The position numbers and the translations under genes were made by a program. A DNA stretch of 64,000 bases from Hyphomicrobiales bacterium. Its GTDB lineage: Bacteria; Pseudomonadota; Alphaproteobacteria; Rhizobiales; Rhizobiaceae. The stretch spans positions 310,001-374,000 of the forward strand of contig UCHV01000007.1 in assembly GCA_900472395.1 (NCBI GenBank). The letters run 5' to 3'. Under the pieces are notes generated by a model. The model was given only the letters and a program-made list of their open reading frames with translations. It ran no database searches and was not told the origin of the DNA. Shown piece after piece: positions 55,718 to 64,000 of this stretch; position 1 is the stretch's first letter, and each line of letters begins with the position of its first letter.

Positions 55718-56107
55718 ATGAACGACCTTATGCCGACGCCGTCCGCTTCCCTCGAGGAATCGTTGCCCGAGGTGCTGATGCGCCTCGTCACCGAACTGCA
55801 CGATGTCGCTTACCTGATCGAGCGCATCGAGCCGCAGCTGCTTGAAATGGGCGGCGAGGCCGATGTCATGTCCGCCGAAACCGTCAAGATCCTCCAGGGC
55901 ATCGATCTTGCCGTTCAAAAGACCCGCGGACTTGCCGAATTCGTCGACACCATCACCGCATCCATTCCCGACGAATGGATGGTCGATGTCTCGACGGCAC
56001 TCAGCCTGGTGAAGCTTGCCGACATGCAGAAGGCGCTCGGCAAGGGCATGCGCCACGGCCATTCGCAGCCGTTGAGCAAGGCCGCCGGCGATTTCGATTT
56101 CTTCTAA
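55718..56107 (+). CDS. cheT: CheT-like protein with CheZ-type DxxxQ motif
   Basis: The product is 129 aa from the ATG at 55718 (GAGGAAAG 5-10 nt upstream). It is mostly helical: ESLPEVLMRLVTELHDVAYLIERIEPQLLE and MSAETVKILQGIDLAVQKTRGLAEF. Asp63-x3-Gln67 in GIDLAVQ matches the DxxxQ signature of CheZ-type CheY phosphatases, and the C-terminus ends in GDFDFF, resembling the CheY-binding tail of CheZ. From the literature, Sinorhizobium CheT has a DxxxQ motif and works in signal termination and adaptation. A longer open frame upstream overlaps cheD and is not coding. Confidence 0.82.
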   Translation: MNDLMPTPSASLEESLPEVLMRLVTELHDVAYLIERIEPQLLEMGGEADVMSAETVKILQGIDLAVQKTRGLAEFVDTITASIPDEWMVDVSTALSLVKLADMQKALGKGMRHGHSQPLSKAAGDFDFF

Positions 56108-56223
56108 TAAGCCGTAAATTCCAAGGGTTCTGCTCCCGCGGGCGAAACGCTCGCACAAGCTTCGCGGACTAGGGTGCGATTGAGCATAAGGCTCAAAACT
56201 CTTGTTCATGATGCGGGAACAGA

Positions 56224-57918
56224 ATGAATCTGTTAGCTCAATTTCAGCAAATCGGTAGAAATATCACGTCGTTAGGCCAGACAAAACTTCTGGCACTGGC
56301 AGGCGTTGGTATTGTGTCCATGGCAATCGTCATCGCGGCGGCCATGTTCGTCAACAAACCGGCATACGAAAACCTTTACGTCGGCCTCGAAACGACGGAC
56401 CTCAATCAGGTCTCGATCGCGCTGGCAGAAAACAATATGGATTTCCAGGTCGGAGCCGATGGGCAGAGCATTAATGTTCCCGTCGGAATGACCAGCAAGG
56501 CCCGCATCGTGCTGGCCGAACGCGGCCTGCCCAATAGCGCCAATGCCGGTTACGAGCTGTTCGACAAGGTCGGTTCGCTCGGCCTCACCTCCTTCATGCA
56601 GGAAGTGACCCGCGTGCGTGCGCTCGAGGGTGAAATCGGCCGCTCCATCCAGCAGATCAGCGGTGTCGCTGCTGCCCGCGTCCACATCGTCATGCCCGAC
56701 GTCGGCAATTTCCGCCGCGCCGGACAGAAGCCGACCGCATCGGTGATGATCCGCGCCAGCACCACCACGGGCCGCAAGGCCGCTTCTTCCATTCGCCACC
56801 TCGTCGCCTCGGCAGTTCCCGGCCTCGACGTCGATGATGTGACGATCCTCGATTCGACCGGCCAGTTGCTGGCCTCCGGCGACGATTACGGCAACAGCGC
56901 GCTCAGCCGCAATCTCAACATCGTCCAGTCCGTCCAGCAGGAAGTCGAACAGAACATCGACAAGGCGCTTGCCCCTTTCCTCGGCACGGACAACTTCCGT
57001 TCGAGCGTCACGGCCGCCCTCAATACCGACAGCCAGCAGATCCAGGAAACCATCTACGATCCTGAATCGCGTGTTGAGCGTTCTGTGCGCAACACCCGCG
57101 AAAACCAGCAGTCGCAGCAGCAGCAGAACGACTCGGCGACCACGGTCGAGCAGAACGTGCCGCAGGCGGCTCCTGAAGCCGGTGGCGCTGCCGGTCCGCA
57201 GTCCTCCGACAAGTCTGACAAGCGCGAAGAACAGACCAACTACGAAATCAATTCGAAGACGGTCGCAACCACCCGCAACAGCTACAAGCTGGAAAAGATC
57301 TCGGTTGCCGTCGTCGTCAACAAGGGCCGCATCGGAAAGCTCGTCGGCGAGCCGGTCGATCAGGCCAAGATCGACGCCTACCTCGCCGAAATGCAGAAGA
57401 TCGTCTCCTCCGCAGCCGGCATCAATGCCGAACGTGGTGACGTCGTGACCCTGACGGCCATGGACTTCCTCGAGAACCAGCTTCTCGAAGAATCGGTCAC
57501 CTCCGGTCCGGGCTTCCTCGAAGTGCTGAACCGTAACCTCGGTGGCATCATCAATTCGCTCGCCTTCGTCGTGGTCGCCTTCCTGGTGGTCTGGCTCGGC
57601 CTGCGCCCGATGATCCGCAGCGTGACCGGTGGCGGCAGTGGCGCCGCTCCGGCTGGCGAACTGGCCGAAGAGGGTCTTGGCCTCGAACTGCCCGACTTCT
57701 CCCCGGGCGGCGCAAGCCCGGCGCTCATGGATGGTTTCGGTGCAGACTTCGGTTTCGACAGCTCCGACGACGTGTTCGGCGGCGGCGAGGACCCGAATGG
57801 CGGCTTCAACCGCCGCGTCAAGGAGGGCCCGGAAAAGCGCCTCTCCCGCATGGTCGAGATCTCGGAAGAACGTGCAGCCAAGATCCTGCGCAAATGGGCG
57901 GTCGACCGCGCCGCGTAA
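56224..57918 (+). CDS. fliF: Flagellar MS-ring protein FliF
   Basis: The product is 564 aa. It forms the membrane ring at the base of the flagellum. An N-terminal span (LLALAGVGIVSMAIVIAAAMFV, about 20-42) is followed by ring-building domains with VGLETTDLNQVSIALAENN, VARVHIVMPDV-like ARVHIVMPDVGNFRRAG and ASVMIRASTTTGRKAASSIRHLVASAVPGL. A second span (INSLAFVVVAFLVVWLGLRPMI, about 442-463) leads to the C-terminal FliG-binding region (EEGLGLELPDFSPGG; ERAAKILRKWAVDRAA). It begins 116 bases after cheT, and a strong terminator follows. Confidence 0.95.
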   Translation: MNLLAQFQQIGRNITSLGQTKLLALAGVGIVSMAIVIAAAMFVNKPAYENLYVGLETTDLNQVSIALAENNMDFQVGADGQSINVPVGMTSKARIVLAERGLPNSANAGYELFDKVGSLGLTSFMQEVTRVRALEGEIGRSIQQISGVAAARVHIVMPDVGNFRRAGQKPTASVMIRASTTTGRKAASSIRHLVASAVPGLDVDDVTILDSTGQLLASGDDYGNSALSRNLNIVQSVQQEVEQNIDKALAPFLGTDNFRSSVTAALNTDSQQIQETIYDPESRVERSVRNTRENQQSQQQQNDSATTVEQNVPQAAPEAGGAAGPQSSDKSDKREEQTNYEINSKTVATTRNSYKLEKISVAVVVNKGRIGKLVGEPVDQAKIDAYLAEMQKIVSSAAGINAERGDVVTLTAMDFLENQLLEESVTSGPGFLEVLNRNLGGIINSLAFVVVAFLVVWLGLRPMIRSVTGGGSGAAPAGELAEEGLGLELPDFSPGGASPALMDGFGADFGFDSSDDVFGGGEDPNGGFNRRVKEGPEKRLSRMVEISEERAAKILRKWAVDRAA

Positions 57919-57944
57919 GAAAGATTCACGCCTTCGTGATGACA

Positions 57945-57975
57945 GGGGCCGGCGCAAGCTGGCCCCTTTGTTTTG
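57945..57975 (+). terminator. Rho-independent terminator after fliF
   Basis: GGGGCCGGC (57945-57953) pairs with GCTGGCCCC (57958-57966) with one G-T wobble around GCAA, followed by TTTGTTTTG. It lies 26 bases past the fliF stop and probably ends the long che-fliF transcript. The remaining 250 bases to visN must hold the visN promoter; I see no other clear element there. Confidence 0.85.
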
Positions 57976-58228
57976 AGGGGGTCTTGGTGGTCGATCCGGT
58001 GAATTATTGCATTCCCTCCACAGGCCGACGTCACAGACCTGTGCAGCGCACAACATAAAACGCAGCCGCACGATAGCAATTCTTTTACGGATTCCTACAA
58101 TGCAGTGATTCGTTGCGGCGAATGGTTGTATTCGTGGAGGTCATGTTTACCGCGGGTCGGTCCTGATCGTGAAGCATGCAAACGGTTTTTGGACCTGAAC
58201 GCTTATCCCTGTAGGGGAGAAATTCGAA

Positions 58229-58966
58229 ATGGTGCTTCTGGGGGCAGAAAGCAAATCTGAGGGTCGGCCGTATCTCGAGCCGGTACCGCCGCGCATAGCC
58301 TTGCGCGATCAAATCGTGAGAAAGTTGGCGATCACGTCCGCCGGCAATAACGTGCCTGCGACCATGCGTGTTCTTTCCGATTATGTCGGAGCCTCGCATT
58401 TTCTCCTGGCGCGCTACGATCTCATACAGGATCAGGGGCTCGATTTCATCGTGGCTTCCAACTGGCCATTCGATCTGGTTCGGCGTCTTGGTGCCGAGCT
58501 GACGCGCGGTTATGCAAAATCGACCGAACTGGAAAAATGCCTGTCGATCCTGACGCCGCAGTTTGCGCTGCTGCCGGACGAGGCAACAACGCCGCCGGAC
58601 ATCAGCCGGCAATATTGCTCGCTGACCTTCTGCGCCGGGCGCACCCGGTTCTCGCTGATGCTGCTTTTCCCGGAAGGCATCATCCTGTCGCAGGAGCGTT
58701 TGCGCGAAGTCGGCGTTATGGCCGCCTATTCCCTGAGTTTCGGTGCCGGAACGGGCGCCAAGATCGAACGCGATTTCGACCTCACCGAGCGTGAACTGGA
58801 ATGCCTGTTCTGGATCGCCGAGGGCAAGACCAGCGACGAGATCGCCACCATCCTCGGCATCTCCCGCAACACGATCAACAACTACATCACCAGCGTCATG
58901 CGCAAAACGGCGACAAAGACGCGCTCGGAAGCCATTGCTTATGCTGTTCGCAACAACTTGGTATAG
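58229..58966 (+). CDS. visN: LuxR-type motility master regulator VisN
   Basis: The product is 245 aa from an ATG with AGGGGAG 9 nt upstream. The N-terminal part resembles an autoinducer/ligand-binding-type domain (VSDYVGASHF-like LSDYVGASHFLLARYDL, then DFIVASNWPFDLV). The C-terminal LuxR helix-turn-helix is LTERELECLFWIAEGKTSDEIATILGISRNTINNYI. In Sinorhizobium and Agrobacterium, VisN and VisR form a heterodimer that activates the class II flagellar regulator; no ligand is known. The visR gene starts 13 bases after the stop. Confidence 0.92.
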   Translation: MVLLGAESKSEGRPYLEPVPPRIALRDQIVRKLAITSAGNNVPATMRVLSDYVGASHFLLARYDLIQDQGLDFIVASNWPFDLVRRLGAELTRGYAKSTELEKCLSILTPQFALLPDEATTPPDISRQYCSLTFCAGRTRFSLMLLFPEGIILSQERLREVGVMAAYSLSFGAGTGAKIERDFDLTERELECLFWIAEGKTSDEIATILGISRNTINNYITSVMRKTATKTRSEAIAYAVRNNLV

Positions 58967-58979
58967 GGCCGGCAACTGA

Positions 58980-59726
58980 ATGGGGTATTCGCGTGAACAG
59001 ATGTCTGAAGCCGGGACCGGGTTCCAATTCGTACGCGTCCAACGGGCATCAAGCCGGTCGGATCTGTATCCGAAGCTGGTTTCCATGCAGAAAAATCTGA
59101 ATGCCCGCAATTTTGCGGTGTTGCGCATTGCCGGTGCCGGCATGCCCAATAAACGCAAGCTTGTCTGCGAGTTGGAAAACTGGGGTGCGGCGGGCGCCGA
59201 AAACAGCAATATGCTGATCGAGGCCTGCGGCGATACGCTTCTCGACCATATCGATTTTTCGCTGCTGCCGATCGTCTGGAACGGTTCGGACCTCGCCAAC
59301 CGGGTGGATACAAACGAGTTTGCGCCGATGGTTCGCCGTCTGGAGCAGGTTTCCATGCCGTTCGGCGGAATTGCCTTCCCTGTTCGCCTTGGCGCAGTCG
59401 GCAACGGTTACGTCGCTTTCCTCTCCAATACGCTCGATATCTCCAGCGACCTCATCGTCGATCAGCACGTCCGCAGTTGCCAGATCATGGTCGACCTTCT
59501 GGCGCTTGAAGAAAAGCGCGCAGTGCCTTCGGAAACGCTGAGCGAACGGGAAGTGGCCTGCCTGCAACTGGCTGGTGACGGCCAGATCAGCGAAGAAATC
59601 GCCGACAAGCTCGGTCTTTCCGTACATACGGTCAACGCCTATCTCGGCTCCGCGACGATCAAGCTCAACTCGGTCAACCGCATTCAGGCAATCGCCAAAG
59701 CCATTCGCCTCGGTTACATCCACTGA
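58980..59726 (+). CDS. visR: LuxR-type motility master regulator VisR
   Basis: The product is 248 aa from the ATG at 58980, or 241 aa from the ATG at 59001; neither has a strong ribosome site. The N-terminal ligand-like domain includes LYPKLVSMQKNLNARNFAVL and FAPMVRRLEQVSMPFGGIAFPV. The C-terminal LuxR helix-turn-helix is LSEREVACLQLAGDGQISEEIADKLGLSVHTVNAYLGSA. It acts together with VisN. The pair is transcribed towards, and converges with, the flhB-operon genes, with a terminator between. Confidence 0.92.
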   Translation: MGYSREQMSEAGTGFQFVRVQRASSRSDLYPKLVSMQKNLNARNFAVLRIAGAGMPNKRKLVCELENWGAAGAENSNMLIEACGDTLLDHIDFSLLPIVWNGSDLANRVDTNEFAPMVRRLEQVSMPFGGIAFPVRLGAVGNGYVAFLSNTLDISSDLIVDQHVRSCQIMVDLLALEEKRAVPSETLSEREVACLQLAGDGQISEEIADKLGLSVHTVNAYLGSATIKLNSVNRIQAIAKAIRLGYIH

Positions 59727-59740
59727 TATTCCAAATGGCT

Positions 59741-59778
59741 CGGGCCGCACCGCGATCACTCGCGGTACGGCCCGTTTT
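59741..59778 (+). terminator. Rho-independent terminator after visR
   Basis: A 14-bp stem with one mismatch (CGGGCCGCACCGCG at 59741-59754, CGCGGTACGGCCCG at 59761-59774) is followed by TTTT. It lies between the convergent visR and 145-aa genes and could serve both. Confidence 0.8.
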
Positions 59779-59799
59779 CGATTGTCTGGCAATATTGCT

Positions 59800-60237
59800 T
59801 CAGGCGGCTTCTGCCTGGCGGTCGACAGCGAACTTTGATGCCGTCAGGCTTCGCGCGAGGAAGCGGGTGTTCTCGTCGGGATCATCCGATGGGTTCTGGA
59901 ATGCAATATGATCGATCTCGATTGCGGCCTGCCGGTCGGCCAGCGTCAGGCGCGCATAGACGGAAACGCCCTTGGGCTTGATTTCCAGATCGAGCGTGAC
60001 CTCTGGCGAACCGCCCCATTCGAGGCGATAGTCGCCACCCGAGCCGAAATTGACCGTGCCAGGGTGGAAGTAAAGTTCTGCAGCGGAAGATACCAGGTCA
60101 GCGATACTGCTGTATCGCTCAAGTCGTAATAGGGCTATCAGGTCGCCGGCATCCAGTAATCGTAACTCCGAAGCGACTGGTGCGATTGCATAGCCAAGAA
60201 TTTCTTCACGTTCTTTGGAGAAGTTACATTTTTTCAT
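59800..60237 (-). CDS. Unknown 145-aa protein at the end of the flhB unit
   Basis: The product is 145 aa, with its ATG overlapping the flhB stop by 4 bases (ATGA). It starts [20 protein letters not shown] and contains [33 protein letters not shown], a predicted helix pair. A beta-rich half follows with [24 protein letters not shown] and [21 protein letters not shown]. No signal peptide or membrane segment is seen. In rhizobial flagellar maps an uncharacterised ORF sits at this place, but I cannot name a family. The tight overlap with flhB suggests a role in flagellar export or assembly, or only co-expression. Confidence 0.72.
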   Translation of the reverse strand: MKKCNFSKEREEILGYAIAPVASELRLLDAGDLIALLRLERYSSIADLVSSAAELYFHPGTVNFGSGGDYRLEWGGSPEVTLDLEIKPKGVSVYARLTLADRQAAIEIDHIAFQNPSDDPDENTRFLARSLTASKFAVDRQAEAA

Positions 60238-61322
60238 TGCGGTTGGCGTGTCCGTTGTTTGGGCATCCTTGCGGCGTAAACCCTGTGTATGAGTTCCGCC
60301 ACAGCCTTGTAAAAAGCTGGTGGGATCACACTATCCACCGAGACTTGCGCAAACATGGAGCGCGCGAGCGGTGGGTCGTCGAACACGGGAATGTTGTTTT
60401 CCTCTGCAATCTGGCGGATTTTCAGCGCCACCAGGTCTTGCCCCTTGGCCACGATGACCGGGGCATCGTTTTCTTCGCGAACATAACGCAGGGCAATGGC
60501 GTAGTGAGTCGGGTTGGCGATCACCAGTGTCGCGCGCGGAATGTTCTGGATCATGCGCTGGCGGGCGCGGCTGCGCATGACCGAACGCTGACGCGCCTTC
60601 ACCATCGGGTCGCCCTGCGACTGCTTGTGCTCGTCCTTGATTTCCTGCTTCGACATTTTCAGGTTGGAGAACCATTGGTGCTTGGTCCAGAAATAGTCGA
60701 CGATGGCGAGCGTCGCGGTGGCCAGAAGAACGATGATCATCATCTTCTTGGTCGTCGCCTCCAGCTTCACCAGAATGGTCGCCGGGTCGGAAAACATGAT
60801 GTCGAGCGAGCTCATGAAATCCCGCTGAAGGACAAAATAGAAGATCAGCGATACGACCAGCAGCTTGAACAGCGACTTGCCGAACTCAACCATGCCCGAA
60901 ACGCTGTAGATTCTCGAAAAACCCTTGGCGAGTGAAACACGCGAGGCCTGCGGTCGGATACGTTCGGCAACGAAGGAAGGAAGGTTCTGCGCAAACGAGG
61001 AGCCGAGACCGAAAACGACCATCAGAATCATGGCGGGCGCCAGAAAACTGGCCATGTCCCAGCCGATCCGGCTACCGATCGACACGACGTCCGTGGCGTT
61101 TTCGAGCGGCCATCGGTCGGGTTGCTCGAAAATATCCTTCAGCCGTTCGGAAAGCGATGCGATCGCCTCGGGAAGAAAGAAAACGAGATAGATATAGAAG
61201 GCCAGAGACGACGCAAAAAGCGTGATCTCGCGCGACATCGCAACGTTACCCTTGTCGGCAGCGTCGCTCATTTTTTTCGCTGTGGGGTCTTCTGTTTTAC
61301 TGTCTTTATCTTCGTCAGACAC
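60234..61322 (-). CDS. flhB: Flagellar type III export apparatus protein FlhB
   Basis: The product is 362 aa with four membrane spans ([73 protein letters not shown]). The cytoplasmic domain carries the self-cleavage motif NPTH in [16 protein letters not shown]. The N-terminus [25 protein letters not shown] is typical. FlhB switches export from rod/hook to filament proteins. It overlaps the 145-aa gene downstream, and a terminator-like hairpin separates it from fliG upstream. Confidence 0.95.
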   Translation of the reverse strand: MSDEDKDSKTEDPTAKKMSDAADKGNVAMSREITLFASSLAFYIYLVFFLPEAIASLSERLKDIFEQPDRWPLENATDVVSIGSRIGWDMASFLAPAMILMVVFGLGSSFAQNLPSFVAERIRPQASRVSLAKGFSRIYSVSGMVEFGKSLFKLLVVSLIFYFVLQRDFMSSLDIMFSDPATILVKLEATTKKMMIIVLLATATLAIVDYFWTKHQWFSNLKMSKQEIKDEHKQSQGDPMVKARQRSVMRSRARQRMIQNIPRATLVIANPTHYAIALRYVREENDAPVIVAKGQDLVALKIRQIAEENNIPVFDDPPLARSMFAQVSVDSVIPPAFYKAVAELIHRVYAARMPKQRTRQPQ

Positions 61323-61436
61323 CGTGGAAGTCCTTGCTGCGAATCGCTCGAGATTTCAGCGCAGTCTAAAGCATCGGACAAGGAAGCGCAGTTCGACCCG
61401 CCGCCGCCGTGGCGTAACGGGCTCGGCATGCACAAC

Positions 61437-61467
61437 AAAAAAGCCGACGGAGAACCGCCGGCTTTTT
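61437..61467 (-). terminator. Bidirectional-looking terminator between fliG and flhB
   Basis: AAGCCGACGG (61441-61450) pairs with CCGCCGGCTT (61455-61464) with one A-C mismatch (G-T on the minus strand). On the minus strand it is preceded by AAA and followed by TTTTTTGTTG. It begins 23 bases past the fliG stop, so transcription from fliM-fliN-fliG probably drops before flhB. Confidence 0.75.
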
Positions 61468-61489
61468 GCATGTGTCGTATTCAGGCAGG

Positions 61490-62554
61490 TCAGGCCGCTT
61501 CGGCTGCACCTTCCGCCGGCTTGTCGGCATCGGCCTCCGGATCCTTGAGCTGGATCTGGCCGCTGCCTGCAAGACGAATGGCTTCCTGTGCCACGGCGCG
61601 GCGGGCAATCGCCACTTCGCGCGGGTTGATGGCACCACCCGCTGCAGCAAGATCGGATTCGATCATGCGGCGCTGACGTGGGCTGATCGCAGACAGAACG
61701 GCTTCCTTGATCTCCATCGAGGCGCCGCGCAGCGCCATGGTGATGATGTCGCCGGCGATGTCGTTGAGCAGCAGGACGCGGCTGCGCTGCGGCATGGCCA
61801 GAAGGTCTTCGAAGAGGAAGATCTTCGGGCGAACCTTGTTGACCGATTCCTTGCTCATGGTTTCGAGCGAGGTCAGCAACGTATCGACCTGCGGCTTTTC
61901 GAGCTCGTTCATCAGCTCGGCAACCTTGTTGGCGCCGTTCGAATTGCGCTCGGCTTCGATCTTCGCAACCAGGTCGATGACGCGGTTCTCGATGATCTGG
62001 GCAGCCTTCGGGCTGACGTCCTTCATGTTGACCGTACGGTTCATGATGTCGGCACGACGGCTTTCCGGCAGTTCCAGAAGAACCTTGGCGCCAAACGCGG
62101 ACGGGATCATGGACAGGATATAGGCGATGGTCTGGGGATGCTCGCGCTGCAGGAACTTGCCGATAAAGGCCGGCTCTGCATCCTGCAGCTGATCCCAGAT
62201 CGATGTCTGGTAGGCTTCGAAGGCGGTGCGGCGGCCCAGCAGGCCGTCGACTTCTTCGGGGGTAAGGCCTTCTTCGAGAATGCTTTCGATTGCCTTGGCA
62301 TTGTCCATCAGGCCTGCGCCTTCGGTGAACAGGTCCTCGAACTCGTTGACGAGTTGAAGCAGTTCGTCCGGCGGGATTTCACGCAGGTTCTGAGCCGAGG
62401 CGATAATCGTCTGCAGCTCCGCCTGGGTAAAATATTTCAAAAGCTTGCCTGCGACGCCCTTGCCCATGGCAAGCAGAACCGCAGCAGCTTTTTCAGCCTG
62501 GGATAGGGGTGAACCGACTACAGCGCCGCCACCGAAATCCTCGAAGTCCATCAT
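61490..62554 (-). CDS. fliG: Flagellar motor switch protein FliG
   Basis: The product is 354 aa. N-domain: SQAEKAAAVLLAMGKGVAGKLLKYFTQAELQTI. Middle domain with the FliM-binding EHPQTIAYILSMIPSAFGAKVL (the EHPQ motif). C-domain with charged torque helix region DDIAGDIITMALRGASMEIKEAVLSAISPRQRRMIESDLAAAG. It links the MS ring to the C ring and contacts the stator. It lies 29 bases downstream of fliN in the minus-strand operon. Confidence 0.95.
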   Translation of the reverse strand: MMDFEDFGGGAVVGSPLSQAEKAAAVLLAMGKGVAGKLLKYFTQAELQTIIASAQNLREIPPDELLQLVNEFEDLFTEGAGLMDNAKAIESILEEGLTPEEVDGLLGRRTAFEAYQTSIWDQLQDAEPAFIGKFLQREHPQTIAYILSMIPSAFGAKVLLELPESRRADIMNRTVNMKDVSPKAAQIIENRVIDLVAKIEAERNSNGANKVAELMNELEKPQVDTLLTSLETMSKESVNKVRPKIFLFEDLLAMPQRSRVLLLNDIAGDIITMALRGASMEIKEAVLSAISPRQRRMIESDLAAAGGAINPREVAIARRAVAQEAIRLAGSGQIQLKDPEADADKPAEGAAEAA

Positions 62555-62583
62555 GGTCTTACCTCACTGTCCCTACATCGGGA

Positions 62584-63243
62584 TCAGGTTGTTTTGGTGC
62601 TCAAAACTTCCGTCAGTTTCACGCCGAAGCGCGTATCGTCGTTTTCCAGGACGGTAATCTCGCCCTTGGCAATGCGCCGGCCGTTGACGGTGATTTCCAC
62701 CGGCTCGCCGATCTTCTTGTCGAGCGCAATCGTTGCGCCTTCTTCCAGGTTCATAAGGCCGGAAACCTGCATGCGGCTGGTGCCAAGCACGATCTCGAGA
62801 TTGATCGGGATATCCATGATCAGGTCGAGATTGGCGTTGAGCGCGCTGCCGGGAGCAGACGAAGCTGCCGCCGATGCGCCGCCGAAATCCGAGCTTGCGA
62901 AATCGGAACCGCCGAAGCTTGCGCCGCCGCCGAGATCCGAACCACCGAAATCAGAGCCACCGAAACTGGAACCGCCGAAATCCGAGGTGCCGAAATCCGA
63001 TGCGGCGTCCGTCGCGCCGAAAGCCGCCGTGTCGCTCACACCGCCGCCGAAAGAGGCGTCGAGATCGAAGTCGCTGCTGCCGCCGCCGAATTCCGCATCG
63101 AAAGCAGGCGTTTCGCCAACGGCGTCGGCCTTCAGTACGCCGCGCAGATCGTCGATCGCCTGGTCCAGGTCGGCTTCATTGCCGATCGGGGACAGATCGT
63201 CGTTCTCTGTAATAGGGGTCGGTTTCTTAGCCATGGAAAACAT
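62584..63243 (-). CDS. fliN: Flagellar motor switch protein FliN with long Gly-rich N-terminal repeat region
   Basis: The product is 219 aa from the ATG at 63243, with AAGGAATA just upstream. The C-terminal SpoA domain (about 125-215) has [41 protein letters not shown] residues [20 protein letters not shown] and [11 protein letters not shown]. The N-terminal 120 residues are acidic and disordered, with many short [10 protein letters not shown]-type repeats (about residues 68-115). FliN of enteric bacteria is about 137 aa, so the extension is the main difference. FliN helps form the C ring and binds the export apparatus. Confidence 0.94.
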   Translation of the reverse strand: MFSMAKKPTPITENDDLSPIGNEADLDQAIDDLRGVLKADAVGETPAFDAEFGGGSSDFDLDASFGGGVSDTAAFGATDAASDFGTSDFGGSSFGGSDFGGSDLGGGASFGGSDFASSDFGGASAAASSAPGSALNANLDLIMDIPINLEIVLGTSRMQVSGLMNLEEGATIALDKKIGEPVEITVNGRRIAKGEITVLENDDTRFGVKLTEVLSTKTT

Positions 63244-63309
63244 TATTCCTTATGAAACTTGCGTCAGCCTGCCCAAGGGCACGATTTCTTGCCTGTCGAC
63301 GGTCCTTGA

Positions 63310-64000
63310 TCATCCCGCGAGATGTTTGAGGATCTCGTCGTCGCTGCTGATATTATCCTTCACGCGAACCGTATAACGCTCGCCCGAGCGCCCAAATTCG
63401 CACATGTACATGTCCTTGCCGTTCGCGCTGACCTGTACCGAAACGTCCTTGGCATCCTCGAAGCCGATGACATCGCCGGCAGCCAGCCGCGAAATTGTCG
63501 ATAGCGTCAGCTTTTCCAGCCGGATACGCGCTTCGAGCGTTACCTGCGAGCGGCGAACCTGCTCGTTGATGCGATCGGCCCATTCCTGCTTGCTCTTGGC
63601 AATCTGACCGGTGGCTTTGGGCAGTTCCACACGCGTCTTCAGGAGCGCCCGCTGGGGAATGACGAGAGCGATTTCGGATTTCACACGGCCGAGTTCGATC
63701 GACATGCGAACGACGGCACCGTATTCGGCGCGGCTTTCGTCCTCGTGCTTTGCACGGTCGTCGGCGTTGTGCGGAGTTTCGAGCGTGGCTTCGAAGCCGC
63801 CCTGTGCATTGACGCCGGAACGCAGGACGTTGCCGATACGCTCGAACACCATGGCGGCAAGATCAAGCTCGATATCGGACAGCTGCCGCTCGGCAGGGTC
63901 CTCGATCGTCTCAAGTTCTGCACCCAGCATCAGCTCCATCAGCGCAATGACGAAGCCGTTGCCGCAGGCCAGCACGAAATTCGGGCTCCAGTTGCGCAGC
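63310..64000 (-). CDS. fliM: Flagellar motor switch protein FliM, C-terminal part
   Basis: The minus-strand frame is open from the right edge to a stop at 63310-63312, giving 230 codons; the N-terminus is outside the window. It contains LRNWSPNFVLACGNGFVIALMELMLGAELE, a stretch resembling the FliM middle domain, and a C-terminal SpoA-type domain with LEKLTLSTISRLAAGDVIGFED and GERYTVRVKDN. The position upstream of fliN supports FliM. The CheY-binding N-terminal peptide cannot be checked here. Confidence 0.88.
   Translation of the reverse strand, partial: LRNWSPNFVLACGNGFVIALMELMLGAELETIEDPAERQLSDIELDLAAMVFERIGNVLRSGVNAQGGFEATLETPHNADDRAKHEDESRAEYGAVVRMSIELGRVKSEIALVIPQRALLKTRVELPKATGQIAKSKQEWADRINEQVRRSQVTLEARIRLEKLTLSTISRLAAGDVIGFEDAKDVSVQVSANGKDMYMCEFGRSGERYTVRVKDNISSDDEILKHLAG

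Overview
This window is chromosomal DNA from an alphaproteobacterium of the family Rhizobiaceae (Agrobacterium/Rhizobium/Allorhizobium type). The evidence is the gene content: a podJ-like polarity gene, a murA-DUF2948-hisD-UPF0262-LMW phosphatase-infA-maf-yacG block, an lpiA-acvB operon, and a chemotaxis/flagellar block in the rhizobial order (soluble receptor, cheS, cheY1, cheA, cheW, cheR, cheB, cheY2, cheD, cheT, fliF, visN, visR, then flhB-fliG-fliN-fliM on the other strand). GC content is high and coding density is normal for a core chromosome. A cheW inside the che operon resembles the Sinorhizobium/Rhizobium layout more than what I remember of A. tumefaciens C58. Species cannot be fixed from the window alone.

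Layout. 1-1.0 kb: the 5' part of an unrecognised gene that runs off the left edge, then about 0.6 kb without a convincing gene. 1.0-7.1 kb (minus): a TIGR02186-type envelope protein coupled to a TauE/SafE-type permease, then a 1363-aa PodJ-like protein. 7.5-9.8 kb (plus): a GntR regulator coupled to a CynX/NimT-type MFS transporter whose N-terminal coding region contains a palindromic repeat element. 9.9-15.6 kb (plus): three fatty-acid beta-oxidation genes (acyl-CoA dehydrogenase, thiolase, FadJ-like), with a different palindromic repeat in each of the two gaps. 15.8-24.5 kb (minus): DEAD-box helicase, cystathionine gamma-synthase/lyase-type enzyme, OpgC-type glucan-modifying membrane protein, and a transporter-like hybrid histidine kinase. 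24.6-26.3 kb: mscL and an aminotransferase. 26.4-33.5 kb: exopolysaccharide genes (ExoY-like, Wza/ExoF-like, Wzc/ExoP-like), a divergent phosphatase and an unknown membrane-anchored protein.

33.5-42.8 kb: a small histidine-rich secreted protein, tRNA-Thr(GGT), the conserved murA-to-yacG block, tRNA-Phe(GAA), and two minus-strand genes (BaiN-type flavoprotein, TerC/YjbE membrane protein). 42.9-46.9 kb (minus): acvB and lpiA, which hydrolyse and make/flip lysyl-phosphatidylglycerol. 47.1 kb: a 37-codon ORF for a possible single-span membrane peptide. 47.7-56.1 kb: a tightly packed chemotaxis operon with several ATGA/GTGA overlaps, headed by a soluble protoglobin-type receptor. 56.2-64 kb: fliF, the master regulators visN/visR, and a minus-strand flagellar switch/export set ending in an unknown 145-aa protein.

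How the genes work together: the right third senses signals (soluble receptor, CheA/CheW), transmits them (CheY1/CheY2), adapts (CheR/CheB/CheD), probably terminates the signal (CheS/CheT), builds the MS ring and switch (FliF/FliG/FliN/FliM/FlhB) and controls motility transcription (VisN/VisR). The central part deals with the envelope: peptidoglycan, lysyl-PG, glucan and exopolysaccharide. I found no insertion sequence, prophage or CRISPR array. The best leads for new biology are the repeat element inside the MFS coding region, the globin-type receptor with Gln where heme-binding relatives have the proximal His, the 37-aa membrane ORF, the DxxxQ motif in the CheT-like protein, and several long perfect palindromes just upstream of genes.
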